In this document: positions 34,951 through 43,628 of the stretch, one piece after another
Layout of the letters: the number at the start of each line of letters is the position of its first letter
Numbering within the stretch: position 1 is the first letter of the stretch
NCBI GenBank assembly: GCA_023426245.1
Contig: JAFABB010000018.1
Coordinates: 62,001-126,000, forward strand
Length of the DNA stretch: 64,000 nucleotides
Origin: Bacillota bacterium
GTDB lineage: Bacteria > Bacillota > UBA4882 > UBA8346
Reading direction: 5' to 3'
Notes under the pieces: generated by a model
Database searches by the model: none
Told to the model about the DNA's origin: nothing
What the model saw: only the letters and a program-made list of their open reading frames with translations
Position numbers and translations under genes: made by a program

Positions 34951-35473
34951 TTAAGAACCTCCTTTTATAATCTAATCGATATTATTTCACTGATTTTTTG
35001 ATTTAATCGTTTTCAATGGAAGTAAGAGTCGCTTTTGGCTGTTATTTCTCCGAAATTCATTCGTTTCTCCCGGTTCTCGATAGGAATCCTTTCGCTGGAT
35101 TTTAAGAAACAGCTTCGTATTGTTTTTATCTGATTTTTGGTTTCTGAGGAGTCATCCACCCCAGTTTTGCTGGGACAAAGAAGTAATAAAAATTCGCTGG
35201 GCTGGCTGTTCTATCTGGAATCTGGGTTAAAAGTATTTTCTAGAGATAGTATTAATTTTTTTGAACGGATAAAAATAGTTGGAGTGGTTGAGTAAATGAA
35301 TATTCCCGAGGTTATTGAATACTCTTTATGCGTTATAAGTATGGGTTCCCGGAATATTAAAATCTATTAAATCTTTAGTGTTTTTTGTTTTAGCTTTCGT
35401 TTTGCCGACTAAGTGGGGCATAAAGTTTTTTTGGACTACAAGTAAAAGTTTTAAACAACTGGAGAGTAGTCAA
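34951..35473. other. Intergenic region with no recognised gene
   Basis: About 520 bases between divergent hsp20 and a membrane-protein gene. A small CCCCAG/CTGGG hairpin lies at about 35160-35180. The frame of the membrane protein is open back to 35378 (GTG), but without a ribosome binding site. No RNA gene was recognised. Confidence 0.4.
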
Positions 35474-35929
35474 TTGGAAAAACCTTTAAGCAAAGGTATA
35501 ATTGCCGGAATTATTGCCGGGATACTTAAAGATATCCCGGATGCGTTTTTTCATTATGGATTGAAAATTACCCGGATAACTTTTTGGGATTATTCTGGTG
35601 TTATTGCTTTGGGCCATCTTCCTTCTGGAGCTGCCGAATATATTTGCGCGGGATTTTTCGAAATAATTTTTAGTATTTTGGTGGGATTGTTCTTTGTTTT
35701 CGTAACCAATCGCATCATCATTAAGCATTATTTTTTAAGTGGCGCTTTTTATGGAGCTGTTGTATGGTTCCTTATACGCTCGGCTGTTGTAGGATTGAAT
35801 ATTCAATTATTGATGGATGGCGATATCGTTACTGCGACCATTAACTCTTTTAATTCGATAATGTATGGCCTTATATTGGCAATTATCATCCGTTTTTTAG
35901 AAAATAGAACACCGAACATAGAAATCTGA
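35474..35929 (+). CDS. Uncharacterised four-helix membrane protein
   Basis: Integral membrane protein, about 151 residues from TTG 35474, which has GGAGAG 7 nt upstream. GTG 35378 would give 183 residues but lacks a site. About four hydrophobic segments: GIIAGIIAGILKDIPDAFFH, an Ala/Phe-rich helix around GFFEIIFSILVGLFFVF, FYGAVVWFLIRSAVVGL and YGLILAIIIRFLE. The N-terminal G-x-x-AG-x-x-KD pattern resembles small YqhR-like proteins of unknown role in spore-forming Bacillota. A 75-codon gene follows 25 nt later. Confidence 0.7.
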   Translation: MEKPLSKGIIAGIIAGILKDIPDAFFHYGLKITRITFWDYSGVIALGHLPSGAAEYICAGFFEIIFSILVGLFFVFVTNRIIIKHYFLSGAFYGAVVWFLIRSAVVGLNIQLLMDGDIVTATINSFNSIMYGLILAIIIRFLENRTPNIEI

Positions 35930-35954
35930 AAATCCATTCAGGAGGAAGTTAAAA

Positions 35955-36182
35955 TTGGTTGAGCAGAAAAAAGAACCCTCAAAAATGAATTTTAAAGATG
36001 AACCGGCTGAAACAGAGAGCGGGATGTATCTGAGCCTGCTTGCAGAGAATTCAGGGGAGGAAGAGGCAGCTATGGTTTTGAATTCTTTGGTCGATGATCG
36101 GGATAAGTTAAATCAAGAAGCGGAAAAACTAATCGACGCGGCGAAAAAATTGGATTTAAAAAATAATAATCTCAGAAATTAG
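35955..36182 (+). CDS. Small charged protein of unknown function
   Basis: A 75-residue soluble, strongly acidic and basic helical protein (VEQKKEPSKMNFKDEP to LDLKNNNLRN) starting at TTG with AGGAGGAAG just upstream. Predicted mostly alpha-helical with a short coiled-coil-like end. It probably shares a transcript with the membrane protein before it. Its last 4 nt overlap the end of the convergent DedA-like gene. Confidence 0.65.
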   Translation: MVEQKKEPSKMNFKDEPAETESGMYLSLLAENSGEEEAAMVLNSLVDDRDKLNQEAEKLIDAAKKLDLKNNNLRN

Positions 36183-36676
36183 GGCGTTTTTGTAAGGTAC
36201 CGGCGATACAAAAAGTAGATAACCGCAGCAGAAAGTAAAACACCAATGATTAATGCAATGAGGGGAAAAGCTCTCGTTGCCGGGCTTAACTGTCCCCATT
36301 TCCGACCGAAATATTTGCCGACGACAACCAAAGCACAATAATACAAACTATTGGAAATAATGAGCGAAGAAAGTGCAACGAAAGGTTTTACGCGAAAGAG
36401 GCCGCAGCAGAATACAGCCACCAGGCTCATGCCGGGCACGCATTTTCCAAGGAAGATAATCCATGCGCCATATCTTTCAAACCAATGATCAGCAGTTTTT
36501 AGATTCTGCTCATGAACCTGATCTTGGATGAATTTCCAATCCAGCAACTTTTCTCCTTTACGGTACGTAAGAGCATATATCGTGATACCGCCAACGGAAG
36601 TCCCCATGGAAAGCGCCAACCAAATGAGAAAAATACCATCACGGTGGGCACCTGCTAAATATCCTGTTAATAACAA
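36179..36676 (-). CDS. DedA-family membrane protein lacking the usual N-terminus
   Basis: Membrane protein of 165 residues matching the SNARE-associated/DedA fold from the middle onward: GTSVGGITIYALTYRKGEKL, then GAWIIFLGKCVPGMSLVAVFCCGLF with the conserved R/K-x-x-P-G segment, and two C-terminal helices. DedA proteins (flippase-like, undecaprenyl phosphate or lipid related) normally carry ~35-40 residues more at the N-terminus including an E-x-x-x-P-x-P motif, missing here. The start would be a TTG 15 nt after the previous gene's stop, with an in-frame stop just upstream and no good ribosome binding site. It may be a 5'-truncated pseudogene. Confidence 0.6.
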   Translation of the reverse strand: MLLTGYLAGAHRDGIFLIWLALSMGTSVGGITIYALTYRKGEKLLDWKFIQDQVHEQNLKTADHWFERYGAWIIFLGKCVPGMSLVAVFCCGLFRVKPFVALSSLIISNSLYYCALVVVGKYFGRKWGQLSPATRAFPLIALIIGVLLSAAVIYFLYRRYLTKTP

Positions 36677-36691
36677 ACGGCAATTATTTTT

Positions 36692-37231
36692 TTATTTCTC
36701 TTGAATGAAATATAACAAGTTATCTTCTAACCGGTAAAATAAAGGTACAATCATTATTTTCGGATATTTAAATCGTAGCCGCGCCGATTCTTCAAGTACA
36801 AAATCAGTTTCATTTTTGATATCGAATTTCGGAGCATCGGTCAAAAAATGTTCTGTTGCTTGGGAGTGATTCCAACCGGCATTATCGACCAAACCGTTGA
36901 TAAACCGCTCTTGAACCGAATATAAGTTGGCCATCCCGCAATCATTATGGGCAATTAAGGCAAGGGCCGAGAGATTGCCAATGGCGATGGCATAGGAAAT
37001 ATAAAAGTCGCAAAACCGTAAATTCCCGCCTCCGGTCCGGATCAGATAAGCGAAATTCGGGGGGATCCTTAAATTTTTTCGATTATCCATACACATTCCA
37101 ATTAAAAGTTGGGCCTTTTGATAATCCGTAAATTTATGTTTTAAATTGTGATATTCAAATAGCAATCCGATAGGCGTATCCCAATATTTACTTGGAATGG
37201 CGTTTTTTTCAGTAACGGAAATGAGTTGCAC
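36692..37231 (-). CDS. Beta-carbonic-anhydrase-like protein
   Basis: Soluble protein of 179 residues from GTG 37231, preceded by AAAGGAGA. The zinc-site pattern of the beta class is partly visible: IGMCMDNRK (C-x-D-x-R) and AHNDCGM (H-x-x-C), with RTGGGNLR and AIAIGNLSALALIAH between them. The sequence (NFAYLIRTGGGNLR, ERFINGLVDNAGW) belongs to a divergent COG0288 branch whose activity is uncertain. It may hydrate CO2 or act on another small carbonyl compound. The leader upstream on the same strand is highly structured. Confidence 0.82.
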   Translation of the reverse strand: MQLISVTEKNAIPSKYWDTPIGLLFEYHNLKHKFTDYQKAQLLIGMCMDNRKNLRIPPNFAYLIRTGGGNLRFCDFYISYAIAIGNLSALALIAHNDCGMANLYSVQERFINGLVDNAGWNHSQATEHFLTDAPKFDIKNETDFVLEESARLRFKYPKIMIVPLFYRLEDNLLYFIQEK

Positions 37232-37283
37232 GGAATTTTCTCCTTTCTTAGGGGCGCCTGAGTTGACTTTGCATTGCAAATAA

Positions 37284-37417
37284 AAAAGGTCAACCATAAT
37301 TGAGTTTGCGCAAGATTCTACGCTTAAGCGCATAAGGCGCTTCCTCAAAGGTTGACCTACTGTTTATCAATTCTTCCATTACCGGTTTGTTCAACCACTT
37401 CCGGAGCAATTGATAAC
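37284..37417 (-). ncRNA. Structured leader or small RNA upstream of the carbonic-anhydrase-like gene
   Basis: On the minus strand, TTATCAATT and AATTGATAA (about 37417 to 37365) form a perfect 9-bp stem around a CCGG-bearing interior. Then GGTCAACC (37357-37350) pairs with GGTTGACC (37295-37288) immediately followed by six Ts. Inside this second stem are TTTGAG/CTCAA, a GCGC-N5-GCGC hairpin and a TTGCGCAA palindrome. The layout, a folded domain followed by a terminator just before a coding region, is like a riboswitch or attenuator, but I recognise no known class. It could also be a free-standing small RNA. Confidence 0.55.
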
Positions 37418-37561
37418 GAATAGTTTTATTTTATAGTTTTTACATGAAAAAGACTCTTCTGACTGGTCAGACTAGTCATTTTCTATGTAAAAAGTATCTT
37501 ATCATGAAATGGTCTTCATTACAAGAAAAAGATGAATGTATTACAAAAAATGTTAATTTCT

Positions 37562-37589
37562 TTGGATTTGTGAAGTGTTATGATAAAAT
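37562..37589 (+). promoter_or_regulatory. Possible promoter for the MpsC-like gene
   Basis: TTGGAT (37562-37567), 16-nt spacer, TAAAAT (37584-37589), about 70 nt before the ATG at 37659. The 70-codon frame that starts at 37444 and covers this region lacks a ribosome binding site and is not accepted. Confidence 0.4.
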
Positions 37590-37658
37590 AGTGGCAAACT
37601 CGGATTGGAGTTTGATTTTTCCGGTTTTAATTAATTTTATAAATGGGAGGCCTTGAAA

Positions 37659-38009
37659 ATGATTACCAAAGGTCAACTTGAAGACAGTATTAGTAAAGCG
37701 ATTATTCAATTTGAAAAAGAATTTCTGGGCCGGGGTCCGGAAGAAGTCAAGACTTTTATTTTAGGAGATTTAATCTTAGTCCGGCTTAAAGGCATACTTT
37801 CCCCGGCTGAACAACATTTGGCCAGTAATCATGAAGGTAAAATGTTGGTCAAACAGGTTCGGATCCAGTTGATTGAAAAATCCAGAACGATGTTGGAAGA
37901 AATCATTCATAACCTGACCAAGCATTCTGTTATTAGTTTACATACCGACATTAGCACGACGACCGGAGAACGAATATTCGTTTTTGTCCTTGATGATGTG
38001 TTGTATTAA
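37659..38009 (+). CDS. DUF2294/MpsC-like protein
   Basis: Small soluble protein, 116 residues, of the DUF2294 family, also annotated as an MpsC (membrane-potential generating) domain. It begins TKGQLEDSISKAIIQFEKEF and contains GRGPEEVKTFILGDLILVRLKG and the terminal DISTTTGERIFVFVLD, both typical. ATG 37659 has GGGAGG 8 nt upstream; an in-frame TTG lies at 37653. Function in most bacteria is unknown. No partner subunits are seen nearby. Confidence 0.87.
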   Translation: MITKGQLEDSISKAIIQFEKEFLGRGPEEVKTFILGDLILVRLKGILSPAEQHLASNHEGKMLVKQVRIQLIEKSRTMLEEIIHNLTKHSVISLHTDISTTTGERIFVFVLDDVLY

Positions 38010-38132
38010 CATTCGATGAGGCTTGAAGGGAGTAAACAATTCTTTCTAAATGAGGAAATGATACCGAATTGGAATCCTCAATCATCAACCGGTTATGATA
38101 TAATATTAAAGTAAACTTGAAGGAGGATTGGC

Positions 38133-38792
38133 ATGAAATTTGAATCACCCTTTATCATAACCATCAGCCGCCAGTTGGGTAGTGGCGGCGCTTACGTTGG
38201 TAAATTGCTGGCAGATTTTTTGGAAATCACTTATGTCGATCGGGAGATAATCACTCAAGCGGCTAAGAAACTTGAAATGCTGGAAGATGAAATAAAAATC
38301 CGCGATGAAAATGTGGTTTCATTTTGGAAATCTTTTTTGCAATTAAGCGCTTTTAGTATTCAGGACTCGTATTTGCCACCGCAGATGTATACTCCGAGCG
38401 ATGCAGAACTATTTAAGGCGGAATCGGAGGTAATTGTCGGCATATCCAAGACTTATTCGTCGGTCATTATCGGGCGTTGCAGCTCTTATATTCTTCAGCA
38501 ACATCCTCGGCATATCAGCGTTTTTTTACATGCCGACCTAGAGTTCCGGCAGAAACGCATCCAGGATTTATACCAATTATCTCCGGAGAAAGCTTTGAAA
38601 ATGCTTCATGAAAGCGATTATGCCCGAAATCAGTATTTTCATAAGTTTACCGGAAAAGATTGGACAGATGCCAGACAATACAATCTTTCGATCGATACAA
38701 GCTGTATTGGACTTGAAAAAACCAAGGAATTGATAATCAATTACTGCAAGTCCAAATTTACGGAAATGGGATTTCCGTCCATAGGTGCCTGA
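38133..38792 (+). CDS. Cytidylate-kinase-like family protein
   Basis: P-loop-type nucleotide-kinase-like protein, 219 residues (Cytidylate_kin2 family). The N-terminal phosphate-binding segment is ITISRQLGSGGAYVGKLLAD. IIGRCSSYIL and FLHADLEFRQKRI follow in the order seen in this family, and the lid-like segment NQYFHKFTGKDWTDARQYNLSID is near the end. The canonical CMP kinase of the cell is usually a separate gene, so the substrate here is uncertain. AAGGAGGA precedes the ATG. The TPR gene begins at its stop codon. Confidence 0.88.
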   Translation: MKFESPFIITISRQLGSGGAYVGKLLADFLEITYVDREIITQAAKKLEMLEDEIKIRDENVVSFWKSFLQLSAFSIQDSYLPPQMYTPSDAELFKAESEVIVGISKTYSSVIIGRCSSYILQQHPRHISVFLHADLEFRQKRIQDLYQLSPEKALKMLHESDYARNQYFHKFTGKDWTDARQYNLSIDTSCIGLEKTKELIINYCKSKFTEMGFPSIGA

Positions 38793-40045
38793 TGGTAAAG
38801 AAATTAGAGATTATTTTATGGATAGCGGCATGTGTTTTTGGAGGTCCCATTTTAGCTGATAATGGTGAAATTGCTAAAGCAGGCCGGTATTGGGATAACC
38901 GTGCAACGCAGGGCATGACGGAAAAAGCCATAGGCGTAATGGAGAGCTCGTTAAAAACCGAGCCCAATCAATACGAAGCCCTATGGAGGCTCGGCTGTTA
39001 TTATCAGTTTTTGGGGGATATGTCTTTTGGCAAGCTTAAAATGGAAGCCTATAAAAAAGGTTTGTCCTATACGGAGAAGGCCATTAAAATTAAAAGCCAG
39101 GGAGCAAATGGACACCTTTGGCGTGGGTTATTAATCGGCAATATTATATTGGAAGGCTCTAATCAGAGTAATTTTAAACTTGCTCATCAAATGGCCGGTG
39201 AATTCCAATTTGTTTTACGTTTGGAACCCCAGAACGCCGAGGCCCATTTGGCTTTGGCACGATATTATGATGGAGCGTTTGGAACCGGGAACGATAAGAA
39301 AAAGGCCCTGCAAGAAATTAACCTGGCTTTAAAATACGACCCGGATATTCAAGACGGTTGGATGGTTTTAGGCGGGATTGCAATGAAAAATAATGATCTC
39401 GCCACCGCAAAGGTAGCCTTTGCCAAATTTTTGGATAAGACTGACCCCTACAAAAATTATGGCACCTTAATCCGTGAGGAAAATAAAGTGGGGGAAGATT
39501 ACGAATCCCTATGGCATTTGGGGTATCTCTATGAGTTTATGGGGCAAAATTCCCCTAATAAAAAAACCAAAATTGCTTTGTTGGAAAAAGGCTTAGCTTA
39601 TCTGGAACATGCTGAAAGAGTAAATCCAAGGGGAGTGGCAGGCCATCTTTACCGGGCGATCCTCTTAGGCAATATTGGTTTGGAAAAAGGAATTCTTCAA
39701 AGTCTGCGAATGGTTGAACCGATGGTTGAAGAACTACAAACTGTGGTGAAGCTGGAACCAGGAAATGCTATGGCCCATGCCATGCTGGGCCAGATTTACT
39801 GGAGAGCTCCAGGAAAACCCCTTAGCATCGGTAATAAGAAAAAAGCGTTGGATGAGACAGCCTTGGCTGTTCAATATGATTCAGGTAGTATTGCCTATTG
39901 GTTTAATTATGGCAAAATTGCTGTTGAGAATGGGAATTACGACTTGGCCCGAATGGCGTTTACCAAGGTGCTTAGTTTTTTTGGCGGTACACCGAGTTTT
40001 AAAATTCAAGCCCAGCAGGAACTGGATAAATTGTCAAAGAGATAA
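38792..40045 (+). CDS. Exported TPR-repeat protein with internal duplication
   Basis: Predicted secreted or membrane-attached helical repeat protein, 417 residues. It begins with a signal-like segment (KKLEIILWIAACVFGGPILA). The rest is two similar halves: YEALWRLGCYYQFLGDMSFGKLK and GHLWRGLLIGNIILEG near residues 60-115, matched by YESLWHLGYLYEFMGQNSPNKKTK and GHLYRAILLGNIGLEKG near 230-290. Each half ends in an AHLALARYY/AHAMLGQIY-type TPR. ATG shares one base with the previous stop (TGATG). Such proteins scaffold protein complexes; no partner is evident. Confidence 0.85.
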   Translation: MVKKLEIILWIAACVFGGPILADNGEIAKAGRYWDNRATQGMTEKAIGVMESSLKTEPNQYEALWRLGCYYQFLGDMSFGKLKMEAYKKGLSYTEKAIKIKSQGANGHLWRGLLIGNIILEGSNQSNFKLAHQMAGEFQFVLRLEPQNAEAHLALARYYDGAFGTGNDKKKALQEINLALKYDPDIQDGWMVLGGIAMKNNDLATAKVAFAKFLDKTDPYKNYGTLIREENKVGEDYESLWHLGYLYEFMGQNSPNKKTKIALLEKGLAYLEHAERVNPRGVAGHLYRAILLGNIGLEKGILQSLRMVEPMVEELQTVVKLEPGNAMAHAMLGQIYWRAPGKPLSIGNKKKALDETALAVQYDSGSIAYWFNYGKIAVENGNYDLARMAFTKVLSFFGGTPSFKIQAQQELDKLSKR

Positions 40046-40135
40046 TTTTTTTAAGGGATAAGCCTTTTTATTGTGAGGTCTGTTTTTACCAAGGAATAAA
40101 ACGGTAAAATTGAAAAGGTTGAAAGGGGTTTTTCC

Positions 40136-41101
40136 ATGAATAAAGAGCGCGGCAGTCGAGTGGTTATTGTAGGGGCGGGTTTGGTAGGTTCGACTTTTGC
40201 TTACAGCCTAATGATCAACGGCGCGGCTTCAGAGATTATTATGATTGATGTTAACCAGGAACGGCTGGCAGGGGAAATTATGGATTTGAACCATGGAATT
40301 TCTTTTGTTAGACCGGCCCGGGTTAGAGCCGGAAGCTATGCTGATTGCAAAGATGCCGACATTATCGTGATCACTGCCGGAAGCAACCAACGGCCTGGAG
40401 AGACCCGTATCGATTTACTGGCCCGAAATACCGAAATTTTCCGGGGTATTATCGGACAAATTACCGCAACCGGAACCGAAGCTATTTTATTGGTTGCTAC
40501 CAATCCGGTGGATATCATGACTTACATAACTTACAAACTGAGTGGGTTACCGGATTATCGGGTTATCGGATCGGGAACAGTATTGGATTCAGCCCGGTTC
40601 CGTTATCTGATAAGTTCCCATTGCCACGTTGATCCATCCAATGTACACGCTTACATTATCGGAGAACATGGGGACACCGAGGTACCGGTTTGGAGTTTGG
40701 CCAATATTGCCGGTATCCGCTTCAGTGACTATTGTCCATTATGCGGTGGAGGCTGCGAAAAACAATTACCCAAAGAAGAAATTTTTGATGATGTTAAAAA
40801 TGCCGCCTATAAAATTATCAAAGGAAAAGGCGCTACCTATTATGCGATTGGTTTAGCTTTAACTGAGATTGTCGAGAGCATTATTCGTGATGAACATTCG
40901 GTATTAACTGTTTCAACCTTATTAAAAGGGGAATATGGAATTGGGGATGTTTATCTGAGTTTGCCATGTGTAGTAAATCGGAAAGGAATTGAGCGTAAAA
41001 TCCAGCTTTCACTTTCGCCTGAGGAAGAAAGCGCTTTTCGCCGTTCGGCTTTGGTGCTCAAGGATCTACAGAGCCAGATTAAGTTGTTGTCGGATCGGTA
41101 A
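40136..41101 (+). CDS. ldh: L-lactate dehydrogenase
   Basis: NAD-dependent reduction of pyruvate to L-lactate in the cytoplasm, 321 residues. Rossmann motif VGAGLVGSTFAYSL at the N-terminus, VITAGSNQRPGETR with the substrate-gating Arg, ATNPVDIMTYITYKLSG, GSGTVLDSARFR and the catalytic His in IIGEHGDTEVPVWS. The Gln of AGSNQRPGE is the residue that favours pyruvate over oxaloacetate. A CPLCGGGC segment in the middle resembles clostridial-type enzymes. AAGGGG precedes the ATG. It points to lactate as a fermentation product. Confidence 0.94.
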   Translation: MNKERGSRVVIVGAGLVGSTFAYSLMINGAASEIIMIDVNQERLAGEIMDLNHGISFVRPARVRAGSYADCKDADIIVITAGSNQRPGETRIDLLARNTEIFRGIIGQITATGTEAILLVATNPVDIMTYITYKLSGLPDYRVIGSGTVLDSARFRYLISSHCHVDPSNVHAYIIGEHGDTEVPVWSLANIAGIRFSDYCPLCGGGCEKQLPKEEIFDDVKNAAYKIIKGKGATYYAIGLALTEIVESIIRDEHSVLTVSTLLKGEYGIGDVYLSLPCVVNRKGIERKIQLSLSPEEESAFRRSALVLKDLQSQIKLLSDR

Positions 41102-41152
41102 CTCTTTGGGTGTTTTTTGACCCGAATTTAATCTTTCTAGAGGTGAATAAAA

Positions 41153-41419
41153 ATGGAGCAACAACAGTTCCATGGATGGCAAATCATAGCTGAAGTATAT
41201 AATCATGACGAAGCCTATTTTCTAACCGGATTGCTAAATTCTGTAGAGATCCCTGTGAAAATGGAACGGGAAACCTTGGGGAATATCTATGGATTGACGG
41301 TGGGACCTTTGGCAACGATAAAGATTTTGGTGCCCTGTGAACGGGTTGATGATGCCGAAAAGGTCCTGGCCGAGCAAAAAGAAGAGAATAAGCAGAACAA
41401 AGATGAAACAGAATCTTAG
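41153..41419 (+). CDS. DUF2007-like small protein
   Basis: An 88-residue soluble protein resembling the DUF2007 (putative signal-transducing, PII-like fold) family: WQIIAEVYNHDEAYFLTGLLNSVEIPVKME followed by KILVPCERVDDAEKVLAE. The end is low-complexity (EENKQNKDETES). AGAGGTGA precedes the ATG. It lies 51 nt after ldh and 59 nt before an MBL hydrolase gene, so it is probably in one transcript. Function unknown. Confidence 0.78.
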   Translation: MEQQQFHGWQIIAEVYNHDEAYFLTGLLNSVEIPVKMERETLGNIYGLTVGPLATIKILVPCERVDDAEKVLAEQKEENKQNKDETES

Positions 41420-41478
41420 ACGGTGATTCTTTCGGAAGAAAATGGAACCTTTTTAACGTTTTTTCGTTGGAGGAGAAT

Positions 41479-42114
41479 ATGGAGTATCGATCATTTACGA
41501 TAGGCGATTTGATGACCAACTGTTATGTGGTTTGGAAGGGAAAAGAAGCCGGAGTTATTGATCCCGGCGGTCCTGTTTCCGGCATTGAAAGATTTTTAAT
41601 GGAGCATTCATTAGAATTACAATGGATTATCAACACCCATGGACATATGGATCATATTGCGGGCAATGCTGCCTTACACCAAAAGTATGCTGTTCCGATC
41701 CTGATTCATGCCGCAGATCGTGAAATGCTTACTTCTCCAACCGCTAATTTATCGACTTTTATGGGAAGAAGCACCATCAGTCCCGATGCGGATCGGCTTC
41801 TTTCCGATGGTGATCAGATTGCCTTGGGAGATGAATTTTTTCAGGTTATTGCAACTCCGGGGCACACTCCCGGCGGAATTTCTTTATATACTCCAGGATT
41901 AGCATTTGTCGGTGACACTTTGTTTTTTGAGAGTATTGGACGGACCGACTTCCCGGGAGGGAGTCACAGGCAGCTGCTTGACTCCATCCGGAAACGATTG
42001 TTTTCTTTACCGGCTGGAACCAAGGTATTCCCCGGGCATGGCGAATGTACAACCGTTGATTATGAAATGATAAATAATCCTTATGCCAATGAAGATTGCA
42101 CTGATTCATTATGA
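41479..42114 (+). CDS. MBL-fold hydrolase, glyoxalase II-like
   Basis: Soluble metallo-beta-lactamase-fold hydrolase, 211 residues. Metal-binding motif THGHMDH (H-x-H-x-D-H), H in ATPGHTPGGISLY, D in FVGDTLFFESIGRTD and the last His in FPGHGECTT are all present. The overall order matches the short glyoxalase II/YcbL-like group. The start is ATG 41479 behind GGAGGAG. It overlaps HemZ by 4 nt (ATGA). Likely a thioester or lactoylglutathione-type hydrolase, exact substrate unknown. Confidence 0.92.
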   Translation: MEYRSFTIGDLMTNCYVVWKGKEAGVIDPGGPVSGIERFLMEHSLELQWIINTHGHMDHIAGNAALHQKYAVPILIHAADREMLTSPTANLSTFMGRSTISPDADRLLSDGDQIALGDEFFQVIATPGHTPGGISLYTPGLAFVGDTLFFESIGRTDFPGGSHRQLLDSIRKRLFSLPAGTKVFPGHGECTTVDYEMINNPYANEDCTDSL

Positions 42115-43577
42115 ACTATTCAGTGAAAATTAAAGATTCCAGGGAACTTCCCAATGTTTTAGCAGCTTTAAAAATTATCGATCCCTGTGCCGAACTGTCC
42201 GATGAGCAATTTGACATCCGGTTGATTGTTGAATATTCTTCCAATTTTCAGGTGTGTGTCTGGTCTCCGGATTTACCTTCCGGGGATAATGTCCGGCAAT
42301 TGCAGGATCGGGATATCCTTGATTCGCGTTATCAAGAAAGTGATTATCCAAAACGGCTCAAAGAACTTATCCGCTTGGGCGTTATCTCGCTGCTTGGTAA
42401 TAATTTTCATAAAAAGCCTGTATGGGGGATTTTAAGCGCGGTCCGGCCGACCAAAATTTTTCATCATTTACGCCAGCGGGGTTTTTCAATTGAGGAAATC
42501 CGTGACAAACTTTTGAATATCTATGCGCTCACACCGGAGCGGGCGGAACTTCTTATTCAAATTGGAAGCCATCAGGAAAAATTTTTCAAGCCCGCTAACA
42601 CCATCAGTTTATACATCGGAATTCCCTTTTGCCCTAGCCGTTGCCGCTATTGTTCCTTTGCTGCAGTCTCTTTGGAAACCCATCAACATTTAGTCCGGGG
42701 TTTTCTCGAAGCGTTAAATTTGGAGATTGCCGCTACGCAGCAATTAATCAGTGAATGGGGCTTTCTGGTAGAAAGCGTCTATATGGGTGGAGGTACCCCC
42801 ACCAGCCTGAGCACGAAAGATTTTTCCGATTTGCTACAAGTCATTAAGGAACACTTGATTTCCGATCATACGAAGGAGTTTACGGTTGAAGCCGGGCGCC
42901 CTGAAACTATCGATATCGAAAAGTTAAAGGCTATGAAAGATGCCGGAGTTACCAGAGTTTGTGTGAACCCCCAATCAATGCATGATTCAACCTTGCAGCT
43001 TATTGGTCGCCGTCACACGGTAATGGAGTTCCTTCAGTCGGCGGCATTGGTAAAGCAAATGGGTGATTTTTTAATCAACATGGATCTGATTCTGGGTCTG
43101 CCGGGGGAAAAGGGGACTCATTTTTTGGAGTCGTGCCGGCAAGTGTTGGAACTGGAACCGGATAATGTTACCATTCACACCTTAGCTCCCAAAAGAGCGG
43201 CGGCCTGGTATAAAGATTTTGCGTCATTGGCTTTGACAAAAGAACAGGATATTAATAAATCATGGAATCAGGCCCTTGTCATGTTGAGAGCGAAACAATA
43301 CTTTCCATATTATATTTACCGGCAACGTTCGATTTTAGCTGATCAGGCAAATGTCGGCCTGGCTAAACCGGGAACTGAAGATATCTATAATATTCAAATG
43401 ATGGAAGAACGCCAAACGATTTTCGGCTTAGGAGGTGGAGCGATCACAAAATGGGTCTACGGACCGGACTTTCAGGTCGTGCGACTCCAAAATCCAAAGT
43501 GTCCTGCTGCCTATCGCCGGGATATTCAGGAGCTGATAGTAAAAAAAGCCCAACAAACCCGGTTACTTCTTGGTTGA
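42111..43577 (+). CDS. hemZ: HemZ-type radical SAM protein (coproporphyrinogen dehydrogenase-like)
   Basis: Radical-SAM enzyme of 488 residues. The [4Fe-4S] motif is CPSRCRYCSF (C-x3-C-x2-C) at about residues 175-185, after a ~160-residue N-terminal domain characteristic of HemZ. MGGGTPTSLS and DLILGLPGEKGTHFLESC are the standard HemN/HemW-family blocks. HemZ is annotated as an oxygen-independent coproporphyrinogen III dehydrogenase, but the enzymatic role has not been firmly shown for all members. The promoter of the next gene overlaps its stop codon. Confidence 0.9.
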   Translation: MNYSVKIKDSRELPNVLAALKIIDPCAELSDEQFDIRLIVEYSSNFQVCVWSPDLPSGDNVRQLQDRDILDSRYQESDYPKRLKELIRLGVISLLGNNFHKKPVWGILSAVRPTKIFHHLRQRGFSIEEIRDKLLNIYALTPERAELLIQIGSHQEKFFKPANTISLYIGIPFCPSRCRYCSFAAVSLETHQHLVRGFLEALNLEIAATQQLISEWGFLVESVYMGGGTPTSLSTKDFSDLLQVIKEHLISDHTKEFTVEAGRPETIDIEKLKAMKDAGVTRVCVNPQSMHDSTLQLIGRRHTVMEFLQSAALVKQMGDFLINMDLILGLPGEKGTHFLESCRQVLELEPDNVTIHTLAPKRAAAWYKDFASLALTKEQDINKSWNQALVMLRAKQYFPYYIYRQRSILADQANVGLAKPGTEDIYNIQMMEERQTIFGLGGGAITKWVYGPDFQVVRLQNPKCPAAYRRDIQELIVKKAQQTRLLLG

Positions 43578-43602
43578 CATTTAGGTTTACATTAGGTACA
43601 AT
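43574..43602 (+). promoter_or_regulatory. Sigma-A promoter of the parvulin gene
   Basis: TTGACA (43574-43579), 17-nt spacer and TACAAT (43597-43602), overlapping the HemZ stop. It is the same -35/-10 combination as at 13795. It gives a leader of about 170 nt containing the repeats below. Confidence 0.85.
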
Positions 43603-43628
43603 ATTAAACGTACTTTTGCTAGGTAAAT

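Noticed and set aside
35378..35473. GTG start extending the small membrane protein by 32 residues
   Set aside because: No ribosome binding site, whereas TTG 35474 has GGAGAG at good spacing.
37444..37656. 70-codon plus-strand frame before the DUF2294 gene
   Set aside because: No ribosome binding site; it covers the likely promoter of the next gene and the translation looks random.
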